From Promethearchaeota archaeon (GTDB lineage Archaea > Asgardarchaeota > Lokiarchaeia > Sigyniarchaeales > SOKP01): 64,000 nt of DNA. Each line of letters opens with the position of its first letter. Position 1 is the first letter of the stretch. The stretch lies in the NCBI GenBank assembly GCA_019058445.1, contig JAHPZA010000006.1, forward strand, positions 310,001-374,000, read 5' to 3'. The notes below the pieces were generated by a model. It searched no databases and was not told the origin of the DNA. It was given only the letters and a program-made list of their open reading frames with translations. Shown here piece by piece: positions 28,597 to 38,507 of the stretch. Position numbers and translations under genes: made by a program.

Positions 28597-29859
28597 ATGG
28601 AAAACACATCGAAAGACCAAATTGAAAGACACGGTAAGTATGACTTGTATGAACATAGTAAATTAAGAAATACGATTTTTGGCATTGTGTATTTTAATCA
28701 AGGAGTCCTTGAAGTGTTTCTATTCATATACATGGCTCTGTATATGTTAGAATTTGGTCTGAGCTTAACATTAATTGGCTTAACTCTTTTTATTGTCAAT
28801 CTACCATGGGTAATAAAACCAATTTATGGAGTTACAACTGATCGAATAGGAAGTAAGAAATGGGGTCGAAGAATTCCGTATATGATCTCAACATGTTTCT
28901 TATCAGGAATTATGATGTTCGTAATCATTCCTTTAAGTCCTAGCTCTGACTGGCTATTCTTTACGCTTGTTGCCACTATAGCGTATTTATGTAGTGGTAT
29001 CTCTGATACTGCCACTGATGGTCTTGTAGTGGATACCACTGAACCTGAAAATAGAGGTAAGGTACAAAGTGTTTGCTGGGGATCAAAATTGGGAGGCTAT
29101 GTAGTAGCATCGCTCTTAGTGGGATTTATGATAGAATTATTATCATGGACAATTTATTTTGTTTTCATGGGATTTATTTTATTTCTGCCAATTCCATTGT
29201 TTTTACTTGCAAAAGAACCAATTTATGAGATTTCAGAAAAATTTCCATGGAAAGATATAAAAATGGTATTTAAAAAGAGATTGGTTTGGATTGTGTTGAT
29301 TCTTTTCATTGTAATTCAAATTGGAATACACATTGTTTTAGCAATGGCGCCACTTTTTCTTTCTATTGAACTCAATTTAAGCTTATCCTATGTTGGAATA
29401 GTAATGACTGCGGGGAGTTTAGGTTTTTTCATAGGATGTCTAGTATCTGGGCCAATTTTTGACAGATTTTCGCGACGTACAGGAATGATGACCACTATTG
29501 GATTCATGGTTGTAATGTTTTTCTTAGTATCTCTAATTTTTAATTTTATAATGGCTCTTGTTGTTGTATTATTATTTGGTCTTGCTTGGGGATTGTTTCA
29601 AATTATTCAAATGATTGTTTCCATGGATATAACTAAGAAATCAATCGGAGCAACGATGTTTTCGATATATATGAGCGTTTATAATCTTGGAAACGCATTA
29701 GGAGCGCTATTTGGAGCGATTCTTGCAGTAGCATTCGGATTTCGTATTGCTTTCGTAATTGCAGGTTTAATCGTACTTCCTACTCTATTTTTAGTAATAC
29801 TTATTAAAGGTACTGAAACCTTATTTCCAGAAGAACAAGGCGCTACAGAGATAAAATGA
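28597..29859 (+). CDS. Major facilitator superfamily transporter (first of pair)
   Basis: 420 residues, twelve predicted helices. The loop 2-3 signature GVTTDRIGSKKWGRR corresponds to the MFS motif G-x3-D-R-x-G-R, and a DTATDG segment lies in helix 4. This is a sister of the next gene. The family resembles sugar or muropeptide (AmpG-like) and folate-type carriers, but the substrate is unknown. ATG start. A T13 run follows at 29890, so the gene probably has its own terminator. It is divergent from the SIR2 gene. Confidence 0.85.
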   Translation: MENTSKDQIERHGKYDLYEHSKLRNTIFGIVYFNQGVLEVFLFIYMALYMLEFGLSLTLIGLTLFIVNLPWVIKPIYGVTTDRIGSKKWGRRIPYMISTCFLSGIMMFVIIPLSPSSDWLFFTLVATIAYLCSGISDTATDGLVVDTTEPENRGKVQSVCWGSKLGGYVVASLLVGFMIELLSWTIYFVFMGFILFLPIPLFLLAKEPIYEISEKFPWKDIKMVFKKRLVWIVLILFIVIQIGIHIVLAMAPLFLSIELNLSLSYVGIVMTAGSLGFFIGCLVSGPIFDRFSRRTGMMTTIGFMVVMFFLVSLIFNFIMALVVVLLFGLAWGLFQIIQMIVSMDITKKSIGATMFSIYMSVYNLGNALGALFGAILAVAFGFRIAFVIAGLIVLPTLFLVILIKGTETLFPEEQGATEIK

Positions 29860-29889
29860 ATTTATTACTGTTCAATAAACAATCATAAC

Positions 29890-29902
29890 TTTTTTTTTTT
29901 TT
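29890..29902 (+). terminator. Oligo-T terminator after the first MFS gene
   Basis: Thirteen consecutive T residues begin 31 bases after the MFS stop. Archaeal RNA polymerase ends transcription at such runs without a hairpin. The run also separates the two MFS genes into independent units. Confidence 0.55.
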
Positions 29903-30028
29903 AAAAAAGAAATAAGAAAACAAAAGAATTTATTACCTTTTCATGAGTATAAAATACAAAAAAAAAAATAGGTTAAGAAAGATAATTTATATCTAGTAAT
30001 AAATAAACATTCAATTAGGAGTATAAAA

Positions 30029-31267
30029 ATGAATGAAAAAACTAATGTTTTGCCAGGTTCAAACAAAAAAATCTTATCGGAGCATAAAAATTTACGCTAT
30101 TTGATTTTTGGTACTATATATCTACACCAAGGATTCATTGAAGTATTTTTGAACATCTATATGGCATTATATCTTTTAAGTTACGGAATTAGTATATTAT
30201 ACATCGGATTGACCATAGCAATCGGGGGTATTCCATGGATTATTAAACCTCTTTATGGAATGTTATCTGATAAAAAAGGAATTAGGACCTGGGGCAGAAG
30301 AATTCCTTATATGCTTATAGGGAGTTTTTTTGGAGCAATTCTCTTTTTTACTTTAATACCAGTAAATCCTGCCACAGCATGGATAGTTTTTGTTTCTATT
30401 ATTGTGAGTGCAAATTTTTTCAATGCTCTATGTGATACAGCTACAGATGGTCTAATAGTAGATACGACTGAACTAGAAAAACGTGGTACTGCTCAAAGTA
30501 TATGTTGGGGTTCAAAATTTGTAGGTTATGTAACAGCAGCAATCTTAGTAGGATTTATGATTGAAATTCTTGGCTGGGGAATTTATTTTATTTTTATGGG
30601 ATTGTTTTTACTCATCCCAATACCGATGTTGCTAATATCACAAGAACCTAGCTATGATCTTCCAGAAAAATATCCAATTCAAGATGTTAAAGATACATTT
30701 AAAGAGAGATTGGTGTGGATTGTTTTACTTTTCTTCTTAATATCAGGATTAGGATTAAGCATTGTGCTTTCTATGTTACCTTTATTTCTTTCCATAGAAC
30801 TAAAATTCAGTTTGAGTATGGTTGGCATAATAATGTCAATAGGTTATATAAGTTTTATAGTGGGATGCATAGTTGCGGGTCCAATTTTAGATAGGGTGTC
30901 AAGAAGGAAAAGTATTACCACTTCAATTATCATACTCTGTGTCGTAGCTTTCCTTATTTCAATGACTAGTAATATTATAATGGCCCTTATTTTTATGGTT
31001 TTAGCAGGCGTTTCTTGGGGTGTTTTTCAAATAGTTGAGATGATGCTTTCGATGGATATCTGTAAAAAATCGGTTGGAGCAACTATGTATTCTCTCTATA
31101 TGAGCGTTATAAACCTTGGGGGAATGTTAGGAGCTATTATTGGAGCAATTTTAGTACAAACCTACGGTTTTCGAATCGCTTTTATGTGTGCTGGATTTAT
31201 TGTGTTATCTACTCTTATCCTTGTCATGTTCATGAAAGGTACAGAACAGGTATTTAAAGAATGTTAG
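30029..31267 (+). CDS. Major facilitator superfamily transporter (second of pair)
   Basis: 412 residues, twelve predicted helices, homologous to the preceding transporter throughout: YLHQGFIEVFLNIYMALY, GMLSDKKGIRTWGRR, and DTATDGLIVDTTE mirror its blocks. ATG start after AGGAG. Its 5' leader is unlike that of the first copy, so each may be regulated separately. The neighbouring D-aminoacylase is convergent, so a shared pathway is only suggested by closeness. Confidence 0.85.
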   Translation: MNEKTNVLPGSNKKILSEHKNLRYLIFGTIYLHQGFIEVFLNIYMALYLLSYGISILYIGLTIAIGGIPWIIKPLYGMLSDKKGIRTWGRRIPYMLIGSFFGAILFFTLIPVNPATAWIVFVSIIVSANFFNALCDTATDGLIVDTTELEKRGTAQSICWGSKFVGYVTAAILVGFMIEILGWGIYFIFMGLFLLIPIPMLLISQEPSYDLPEKYPIQDVKDTFKERLVWIVLLFFLISGLGLSIVLSMLPLFLSIELKFSLSMVGIIMSIGYISFIVGCIVAGPILDRVSRRKSITTSIIILCVVAFLISMTSNIIMALIFMVLAGVSWGVFQIVEMMLSMDICKKSVGATMYSLYMSVINLGGMLGAIIGAILVQTYGFRIAFMCAGFIVLSTLILVMFMKGTEQVFKEC

Positions 31268-31338
31268 CCAAATTTTATCTTATTTCAAATTTTTTTTATT
31301 TTTTCTTTTCTAAAATAATCAAAATAAAATTAAGCTAG

Positions 31339-32970
31339 TTATTGTCTTCGTAACGCCATACCTGATTTCGAGTTAGTAAAAACTCCTTTTTTATAAGCTA
31401 TTACTCCATTTACAAATACGTACTCCACTCCCTCGGAATATAATCGAGGGTTTTCATAAGTAGCTTTATCAATTATTCTTTCCTCATCGAAGATGGTAAT
31501 ATCTGCCCAATATCCCTCCCTTAGGATCCCGCGATCTTTTAATCCTAATTTTTGAGCTGGATAAGATGTCATTCTCCTGATGGCATCATGTAGCGTAAGT
31601 AGTTTCTCCTCTCGAACATATTTTCCTAACACCTGAGTGAAAGTTCCGTTAGCATAAGGATTTGGAAAATATTCCGAATTCTCTGGTATTATTCGACCAT
31701 CTGAAGCAAACATAGTAAGTGGATGAGCAATGGTAACGATATTATCCTCCTCTGTCATCGACAAATATGTTCCACCTACAGCCCCCTCTTGCTCTATTAA
31801 AACCTCAATAAGAACTTGTCTTGGATCGAGATTATGTTCTATAGAATTTTGATATACATTTTTTCCATTATATTTTATACTATTTGGAGCGTTTATAAAA
31901 ACCTTTTTCCAACCTTCTTTTTCAGTGATATTCAAATAACTCTTTACTATTATATCAATTTCCCCATAGATTTTATCTCTTAGATCTATATCTGACTTAG
32001 ATTTTTTTAGCATATCGATGGCTCTAAGATTGTCTATGCCTTGTTTTGAAAGGTAGATCCAAGGAGGTATCAGCGCAAAAAGAAAAGTATGATTAGATGC
32101 ATGGGGAAAAACATCAAATGTAATATCTAAATTTTGTTCGCGGGCTTCTTCAACTAATTTAACAGCTTTTCTTATATCTCCAGGCCAAAATCCAAAGGCT
32201 TTAAAGTGGTTAATCTCAACTGGTATTCCTGATTTAGCAATCTTAACTGCTTCTTTTGTGCCTTTTATTAATCCATTATTTCTCAAGCCAGCCCTCATAT
32301 GAGTGGTATAAAGTCCATTATATTTAGATACTACTTTACATAATTCAATTATTTCATTAGTTTTGGCGAATGATCCTGGAGGATAATCCAAACCTGTTGA
32401 CATGCCAAATGCGCCAAATTTCATCTGCTCCTCGAGCAGATCTTTCATATTCTCTAGTTCTTCTGTAGTTGGTTCTCTATTCTCTAAACCCATAAAATAA
32501 ATTCTCAACATTGAATGTCCTATCATTGGGGCAATATTAATTGGAATTCCTTTCTGCTTTAAGCCCTCTAAATATTCATTTAAATTGAAAAATATAAATT
32601 CAGTATTCCCACCCCCGATCATCGAAATAAATGTCCTCATTGTTTCGTCGTCTTTATCCATATTTGGATTTATGGGAGTCATTGAAAATCCGCAATTTCC
32701 AACTACATGAGTGGTTACCCCTTGAGAGATGACATTTTCACCACGGCTAAATAAAACTGTAGCATCAGAATGAGTATGAATATCAATAAATCCAGGTGAT
32801 ACAATAAGGCCTGAAGCATCGATAACTTCTTCAGCCCTCTCTTCACTAATTTTTGGAGAAATTATCTTTATTTTTCCATCCTCTATTAATAAATCTGCCT
32901 TAAACCATGGATTACCCGTACCATCAATTAGCTTTCCATTCTTAATTAGATAAGAGTTTTTAGTAGACAT
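31339..32970 (-). CDS. N-acyl-D-amino-acid deacylase family amidohydrolase
   Basis: 543 residues, a normal length. Metal-binding HTHSD follows GFIDI near residue 60. VVGNCGFSMTP carries the Cys ligand typical of D-aminoacylases, INHFKAFG and FPHAS give further ligands, and HPLTMFASDGR supplies the catalytic Asp. The enzyme releases D-amino acids from N-acyl forms. Related members act on dihydropyrimidines or other amides. No signal peptide, so it acts in the cytosol, perhaps on compounds imported by the nearby MFS carriers (inference). Confidence 0.85.
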   Translation of the reverse strand: MSTKNSYLIKNGKLIDGTGNPWFKADLLIEDGKIKIISPKISEERAEEVIDASGLIVSPGFIDIHTHSDATVLFSRGENVISQGVTTHVVGNCGFSMTPINPNMDKDDETMRTFISMIGGGNTEFIFFNLNEYLEGLKQKGIPINIAPMIGHSMLRIYFMGLENREPTTEELENMKDLLEEQMKFGAFGMSTGLDYPPGSFAKTNEIIELCKVVSKYNGLYTTHMRAGLRNNGLIKGTKEAVKIAKSGIPVEINHFKAFGFWPGDIRKAVKLVEEAREQNLDITFDVFPHASNHTFLFALIPPWIYLSKQGIDNLRAIDMLKKSKSDIDLRDKIYGEIDIIVKSYLNITEKEGWKKVFINAPNSIKYNGKNVYQNSIEHNLDPRQVLIEVLIEQEGAVGGTYLSMTEEDNIVTIAHPLTMFASDGRIIPENSEYFPNPYANGTFTQVLGKYVREEKLLTLHDAIRRMTSYPAQKLGLKDRGILREGYWADITIFDEERIIDKATYENPRLYSEGVEYVFVNGVIAYKKGVFTNSKSGMALRRQ

Positions 32971-33143
32971 ATTATACTTCAGTAATTCAATTTAGTTAAA
33001 AGTAATATAAATTGTGAAATGAATACTTGTATAAATGTTTTAAAAATAAAAGAGTCTAAAAAAGAAAAGATTAATTTTTACATTTTATGGGATTCTCTTG
33101 CTATAATACATTTATATGTTCAACAATTATTAGATAAATAACG

Positions 33144-33746
33144 ATGGCTGATTTTGAATGTAATGATTTTGAGAAAAACTGTCCTTTTCGAGTTATTGAT
33201 ATTTCTAAGAATGTTGCTATTTGCAAGTTCTATAAAAAGTATTGGGAAGCCTATGATAATAATCCTGTAGATGCCTTAAATTTAACGAAAAAAGCGTGTG
33301 ACGGAATTAGACAATATGAATTATATCGAAAACATCTCGTAGAAATTACGGAGAGAAGAACCATCAAAATGTTAAAAAATGTCAATGTAGGAGATAAGCT
33401 TTACTGGTTAATCCATTCAGAAGATGTTATCCTAGTTGAGAAACCAACTAAACTGAGTACCATTACAAGATGTACTTGTCAAAGGGATAATAAAGAAATA
33501 ATAGAAATACCTGCACATTTATTAAGAAAAATTTCCAAGGGAAATTATAATCAGGACCATAATATTTATGGAACTGACAAGACAAACGAAGCAAGGATTT
33601 TGGAATTAACAGCCAGAGAAGCTGGTTTTAGAGTCGAATTGGAGAAGCTGAAAAATGGTATTAGATTGAAATTTTATGGAGATTCGCAAGAAGAGGTAGA
33701 TGATTTTGTAAATTTGGTTGCTAAAGATAATTTTTTACTATTTTAA
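33144..33746 (+). CDS. Protein of unknown function with N-terminal cysteines
   Basis: 200 residues, soluble. Three Cys in the first 30 residues (positions about 6, 13 and 27) and a later CTC pair could bind metal. The C-terminal third looks like a small alpha/beta domain (GFRVELEKLKNGIRLKFYG). No family recognised. ATG start. It is flanked by two convergent or divergent enzymes with separate control regions. Confidence 0.55.
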   Translation: MADFECNDFEKNCPFRVIDISKNVAICKFYKKYWEAYDNNPVDALNLTKKACDGIRQYELYRKHLVEITERRTIKMLKNVNVGDKLYWLIHSEDVILVEKPTKLSTITRCTCQRDNKEIIEIPAHLLRKISKGNYNQDHNIYGTDKTNEARILELTAREAGFRVELEKLKNGIRLKFYGDSQEEVDDFVNLVAKDNFLLF

Positions 33747-33890
33747 GTGAATAAAAATTTCTCTTGAATAAATCTAACTTTTTCATCATATCTTTCTTAT
33801 AAACTCGTTGATTTCAAGATATTGAATAATAAAATGACTAAAAAAAGATAAAAAGGAAAGAAATTCAATTATTTAAACTAAAACTTTAAT

Positions 33891-36368
33891 CTATATTTTA
33901 TGTGCTTCCCTTGCGATAATCTCGTTTTGCAATTCCTTGCCGATTGCCGTAAAATAAGCGTTATAGCCGGTTACTCTGACCAGAAGGTTCTTATAATTCT
34001 CAGGGTGTTTCTGGGCATCTTTAAGCATTTCCACATCCAACATATTTATCTGTAAACATGTGCCTCCGTTTTCAGCGTATCCTCTCAAGTAAGATTTAAA
34101 TTTCTCTTTATGTTCGGGATCCCGCAAGATGCTTGGATTAAACGTAATAGTATGGCTTGCTCCATTTGGTAAATAATTAATATATTCGCCTGTTTCTGTT
34201 TTACCACCTAATGCTCTTCCAACTGAATTAGTGACCGCAGTAGGGCCCTTTATATCGCTTCCATCCACAGGACAAATTGCATTTGAGAGAAAAGTCCCTT
34301 TTTTTCGACCATCAGGTGTAGCAATGGTAAGTCCTGCATCTGCTCCAGCCCAGTAATTCCACGATAACATACCGGGTCGGAATTGAAAGTCTGTTGACGT
34401 TTTGTATTTCCAAGTTTCATCACACCATGTTTCCATAACCATTCTCGCTATTTCATCAGCATTATCATCGTCATTTCCATATTTAGGAGCCTTATTTTTT
34501 AAGTACGTTTGGATAACTTCATATCCTTCGAAATCATTCATTAATGCTTCTTTAATTTGGGCAATTGTATGCTTTTTATCTTCATACACTAATTTTTTAA
34601 TTGCTAATAATGAATCGACTGTTGATGCAAAGCCTACTCCTTCAACAGTTATAAATCGATATACTGGACCGCCATTTCTTACATCTAAACCTTTATCAAT
34701 ACAATCATTGACAAATGTTGATAAGTATGGTGTAGGGAGATACTCTCCACGAAGTTCTTCAGTTAAATTATATACGTCTGCGGTATGTTTTATCATGAAT
34801 TGAATTTGCTTTTTCCATGCATTCCAAAATTCCTCCCATGTTTCAAAATCTTCTGGATTTCCCGTTTCTGGACCAATTTGCTCTCCTGGTTTTGTTGTTA
34901 CATCATTGCCGGGCATATTCTTTCCATTCCACAGTGTTAATTCAATAGATTTTGTTAAATTCACGTTGATATTTACGGTTCCACTTCTGTCATTTCCTTG
35001 CATGGTATTTTCTAAACACCCTACGCACGCATAATCCCACGCATCATCTTTGGATATTCCTTCTTTAACCATCCCCGCTATTGACCTTTCGTCAAAATTA
35101 ATTAAGAATGGAGCTCCTTGGGATCTTCCGATTATCTCCACTATTACATCAAGCAGTTTTTCGGGAGAATTTCTATGTAGTCTTATATTTGGTTTCGGTT
35201 CTAAAATAGGGTGCCACTCATCAATAACTTCTAAAATAGTATAGGTTAATTCATTTGTCAAATCTTCTCCGCTAGGACCACATCCCGATAACGTCATTAA
35301 TTGACCAAACCCAGAAGTAATTCCCTGTTTTCCTAATCTAATCATTGCGTCATATGCCGTATTACAATGAAACCAAAAACTTCCTAAAATATCTTTTGCG
35401 AATTCTTTTGTGATATTTTTCTCCTCTATGACATCTTTTCTATAAAGATCCCAGAGATGCAGATCCGTTCGGCCAAAAGAAAGTCCTGGTCCAGGATAAG
35501 ATTCTTCTGCCATTACAAGCATATGAGTAAGCCAAATTGCTTGAATTGCTTGCCAAAACGTTTCTGCAGGCTCCCAGGGAACATGTTCCAGGTTTTTTGC
35601 CATTTGCTCAAGTTCTTCGACTCTTTCAGGAGTAGATGCTTCATCTTTTAACCTCCTACATTCTTCAGCGTATTTTGAGGCTAATTTTCTTGGAATCTCA
35701 GCGGCTTTTATAATGGCTCTGAGTTCCTGCCCCTTTGGGCCCTCTTTTTCTTGGTCACTCAGTTGAGCATATACTTCTTGTGCTTTATTATGATAATATT
35801 TTAAGCCTTTTTTCACAACACCCTCATAATCTGGAATAATATGACCTGCGGTGGCACCAAGATTCCCAAAACCGGATTTATGGTAATTAAGGGTTGCTTC
35901 TCTATTCCTTATGTTTTTTTTCCAGTATTCTTTTGCTTCTGTTTCATTGAAACATTTTGATAATTGAGTATTAAACCTTCCACCAGCAACTAAATCATTT
36001 TCAGAAATGATTTCTTGTGGGATATAGTCGAGTACAACCTCCTCAAAAAATGTCATTCTGCGTTCTGGTAAAGATAAATCCCAGAAATTTTCAGGTAATT
36101 TAACAGGAATGGCCATAGATCTAAAAGATGATGCAAGAACGCCTCTATCATTTTTTCCAAGTATTTGAATATAAAAATGGGTTTCTGGCACGATATAATA
36201 ATCTCCTTCAAACCATATGATATCCCAATCCGGACCCGTCGTGAATGTCATAAACTCGTTATTCCATTCTCTTTCTTGACCCTTAAAATAATAATCTCTG
36301 AGCCATTTGGATCGTAGAGATAAATCATGGGCTTCAGCTATTTGATACTTAGACTCGGTTTTACTCAT
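33891..36368 (-). CDS. Glycyl-radical enzyme of the C-x-E (lyase/dehydratase) type
   Basis: About 825 residues. The glycyl-radical loop near the C-terminus is RVTGYNAYF, and the active-site loop is CVGCLENT. In the second, thiyl radical Cys and the Glu two residues later match glycerol dehydratase, choline lyase and related eliminating enzymes rather than pyruvate formate-lyase, which has a Cys-Cys pair. The substrate is not evident. The start is the ATG at 36368, since the upstream GTG is part of the ribosome-binding AAGGTGA. Activation probably depends on the radical SAM gene at 20783-21796. The enzyme is oxygen sensitive, so the host is an anaerobe. Confidence 0.88.
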   Translation of the reverse strand: MSKTESKYQIAEAHDLSLRSKWLRDYYFKGQEREWNNEFMTFTTGPDWDIIWFEGDYYIVPETHFYIQILGKNDRGVLASSFRSMAIPVKLPENFWDLSLPERRMTFFEEVVLDYIPQEIISENDLVAGGRFNTQLSKCFNETEAKEYWKKNIRNREATLNYHKSGFGNLGATAGHIIPDYEGVVKKGLKYYHNKAQEVYAQLSDQEKEGPKGQELRAIIKAAEIPRKLASKYAEECRRLKDEASTPERVEELEQMAKNLEHVPWEPAETFWQAIQAIWLTHMLVMAEESYPGPGLSFGRTDLHLWDLYRKDVIEEKNITKEFAKDILGSFWFHCNTAYDAMIRLGKQGITSGFGQLMTLSGCGPSGEDLTNELTYTILEVIDEWHPILEPKPNIRLHRNSPEKLLDVIVEIIGRSQGAPFLINFDERSIAGMVKEGISKDDAWDYACVGCLENTMQGNDRSGTVNINVNLTKSIELTLWNGKNMPGNDVTTKPGEQIGPETGNPEDFETWEEFWNAWKKQIQFMIKHTADVYNLTEELRGEYLPTPYLSTFVNDCIDKGLDVRNGGPVYRFITVEGVGFASTVDSLLAIKKLVYEDKKHTIAQIKEALMNDFEGYEVIQTYLKNKAPKYGNDDDNADEIARMVMETWCDETWKYKTSTDFQFRPGMLSWNYWAGADAGLTIATPDGRKKGTFLSNAICPVDGSDIKGPTAVTNSVGRALGGKTETGEYINYLPNGASHTITFNPSILRDPEHKEKFKSYLRGYAENGGTCLQINMLDVEMLKDAQKHPENYKNLLVRVTGYNAYFTAIGKELQNEIIAREAHKI

Positions 36369-36665
36369 TTTCTTCACCTTAAAAAATTTAGATAGTAATC
36401 TATGTAAAAATATGATAATTGGTATTTATAAATTAGTTTTACAAATAATAACTGGATATTTAAATAGCCTCATAGATTTAGTTGATTTTAGAGATTAAAA
36501 ATGTAGGATTCAATCGTAGTTCATTAAATCATCTTACATTATAATATCTTTTTGTCAAATGACTAAAAAGAATAATAGACAAATTTAGTCAATATTTATA
36601 TTATATAGCGTTTTTATTTTCATTAATATCAATCTAATATATATTTAATAATTAGGGGATGTAAT

Positions 36666-37466
36666 ATGGTACTTTCAGATATATCAATGGTTGATCTCAT
36701 TGTTGGAATAACTTATTCGATTGAAATTTTAATCTTCATTATTATTGGAATGAAAATCATATCGAAATATATTGAACACAAACGAATTGAATTGATTTCT
36801 GTTGGAATGGCATGGATTCTCATTAGTAGTACTTCTTGGGATAATATGTATTATTTTATTTATGTTCTTTTATTCGGAGAGCCCTCAGAATTGATGTTTG
36901 CATTTTTTATCCACACATTTCGATTAGGTGCTCCTCTAGCCCTCTTATTGTGGATGTATTCATTTACTAAACTTGTACCAAGGAGCAAAAAGAATCAAAT
37001 GATTATTGTGTCTATTTATATTGCTATACAAATCTTAGCAGTCATTATGTATATTTTAGCGTTAATTACTGAGTTTTCAGATATTTTTGGAGCCGCTAAC
37101 GAGGAATTGTTTATAGTTATTTATTACCAATATTTAACAATATTTTTAATGGTTCTCATGATATCAATCCTAACTACAGGAATTCTTATGGCAAAATCGG
37201 CATCAAAGTCGGGCGATCCAAGAGCTAAATTAAAATCAAAATTCTTGTTAATTGCGTTTATTATTGTTACAATAGGAGCAATAATTTCACAAATCGCTTT
37301 AGCTGCAAGTGGTCAAGAGGGTGTTTATGATCAATATCATATCGCACCAAGTATTGCTTTAATATTTGTCATATCACATGTTTTCATAACTTTAAGTGGA
37401 TTTCTATTCTATTTTGGATTCTTTATGCCTGAAAGGATATATAATTTATTAAAAAAATCGAACTAA
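36666..37466 (+). CDS. Seven-helix membrane protein
   Basis: 266 residues with seven predicted helices and short loops, ending in a Lys-rich tail. Overall layout recalls the 5686-7259 pair, but shared motifs are not clear. A GGGGATG stretch stands just before the ATG. The gene is divergent from the glycyl-radical enzyme with a 300-base gap. Function unknown. Confidence 0.6.
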   Translation: MVLSDISMVDLIVGITYSIEILIFIIIGMKIISKYIEHKRIELISVGMAWILISSTSWDNMYYFIYVLLFGEPSELMFAFFIHTFRLGAPLALLLWMYSFTKLVPRSKKNQMIIVSIYIAIQILAVIMYILALITEFSDIFGAANEELFIVIYYQYLTIFLMVLMISILTTGILMAKSASKSGDPRAKLKSKFLLIAFIIVTIGAIISQIALAASGQEGVYDQYHIAPSIALIFVISHVFITLSGFLFYFGFFMPERIYNLLKKSN

Positions 37467-37652
37467 TAAAATATAATCCAAGATATTCCTTTTTTTTATA
37501 ATATTCTTAACTTTTGATATGATTCTAACAATTATTAATCTGCTTTGATCTAATTTTTCATTGAAATTATATAATTAAGATAATAAAAAAAAGGAATAAA
37601 ATTAAAAAAAAATAGAAAAAAGTGATAAAAAAATGATAATAACTACTATTGC

Positions 37653-38183
37653 TTATTTGAGTCTTGCTTCTGATAATTTTAGATGATCGGTTTCCACTTC
37701 TACAAATGCTTCAAAAATCTCTTTTACTCGTGGATTTTTCGCAGCTTTCGCAGCCTCTCCATAAAATTTTATTGCTCGGTCTTCTCTTGCGTGTGAATCT
37801 TCTAAATCTGCTTTATAATCATCTACACATGTCTCAGGAGGTTCCCACTTTATATCATCTAATTTTAGGATTTTTTTCCAGACTGAAGCGTGTTCCCCTT
37901 CAACTTTTGCGAGGATTTTAAAAAGTTTTTGACCATCAAGTTCTTTTACTTTTTTCGATGCGCATTTATAGAAAAGATTATTTGAGATCTCAACACCTAA
38001 CGCTTTTTCAACGTTTGCTTTATCAACCTCATTTAACTCAACATCCCAATCACCAGTGTCATCATATTTTTTTGAATCAACCAGATATTTATCATATGCT
38101 CCGCAAAACGGGCATCTGCTTGGTTTTTTTGTGCCGATATAAGCTTCGCCACAGATTTCGCAAACCCATACTCCGACTGCCAT
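37653..38183 (-). CDS. Rubrerythrin-like protein with N-terminal rubredoxin domain
   Basis: About 176 residues. The N-terminus has a rubredoxin-type Fe site (VCEICG, then CPFCG). The ferritin-like four-helix bundle follows with ExxH motifs EGEH and ETDH and the acidic DSHARED. This domain order is reversed relative to classic rubrerythrin and resembles anaerobe-type reverse rubrerythrins that reduce peroxide with NADH. The first ATG in frame (38222) gives a poor Lys-rich head; ATG 38183 follows AAGGTGA and is preferred. It protects oxygen-sensitive enzymes such as the nearby glycyl-radical enzyme (inference). Confidence 0.85.
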   Translation of the reverse strand: MAVGVWVCEICGEAYIGTKKPSRCPFCGAYDKYLVDSKKYDDTGDWDVELNEVDKANVEKALGVEISNNLFYKCASKKVKELDGQKLFKILAKVEGEHASVWKKILKLDDIKWEPPETCVDDYKADLEDSHAREDRAIKFYGEAAKAAKNPRVKEIFEAFVEVETDHLKLSEARLK

Positions 38184-38507
38184 ATTTTTCACCTTAAATT
38201 CATAAGTTAATTTTTTTTTCATTGAATTGGTATATTTTTTACCTATGATTAAAAAATTTAAATGATTTTATATACCTTCGACTTAATTTTTAAAAGTTTG
38301 AAAGAAATATTTGAAAATTCTCTTGGAAAGGATAAAATTAATAATTTTTAAAATTAGTTATTAGAGAGATAGTTTTCCGTTCATAATTCTAAATAAAGAG
38401 AACTTAGATTTAAATAGTTTATCAGAAGATAAGGTTCAATTTTAAAATCTTTAAAATTTTATAATAAACATAGATTTGAATTATTTTTAAAAAATATATG
38501 ATTAATT

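Noticed and set aside
36378..36420. TAGAT-AGTA-ATCTA repeat upstream of the glycyl-radical enzyme as operator
   Set aside because: Five-base AT arms are expected by chance in this composition.
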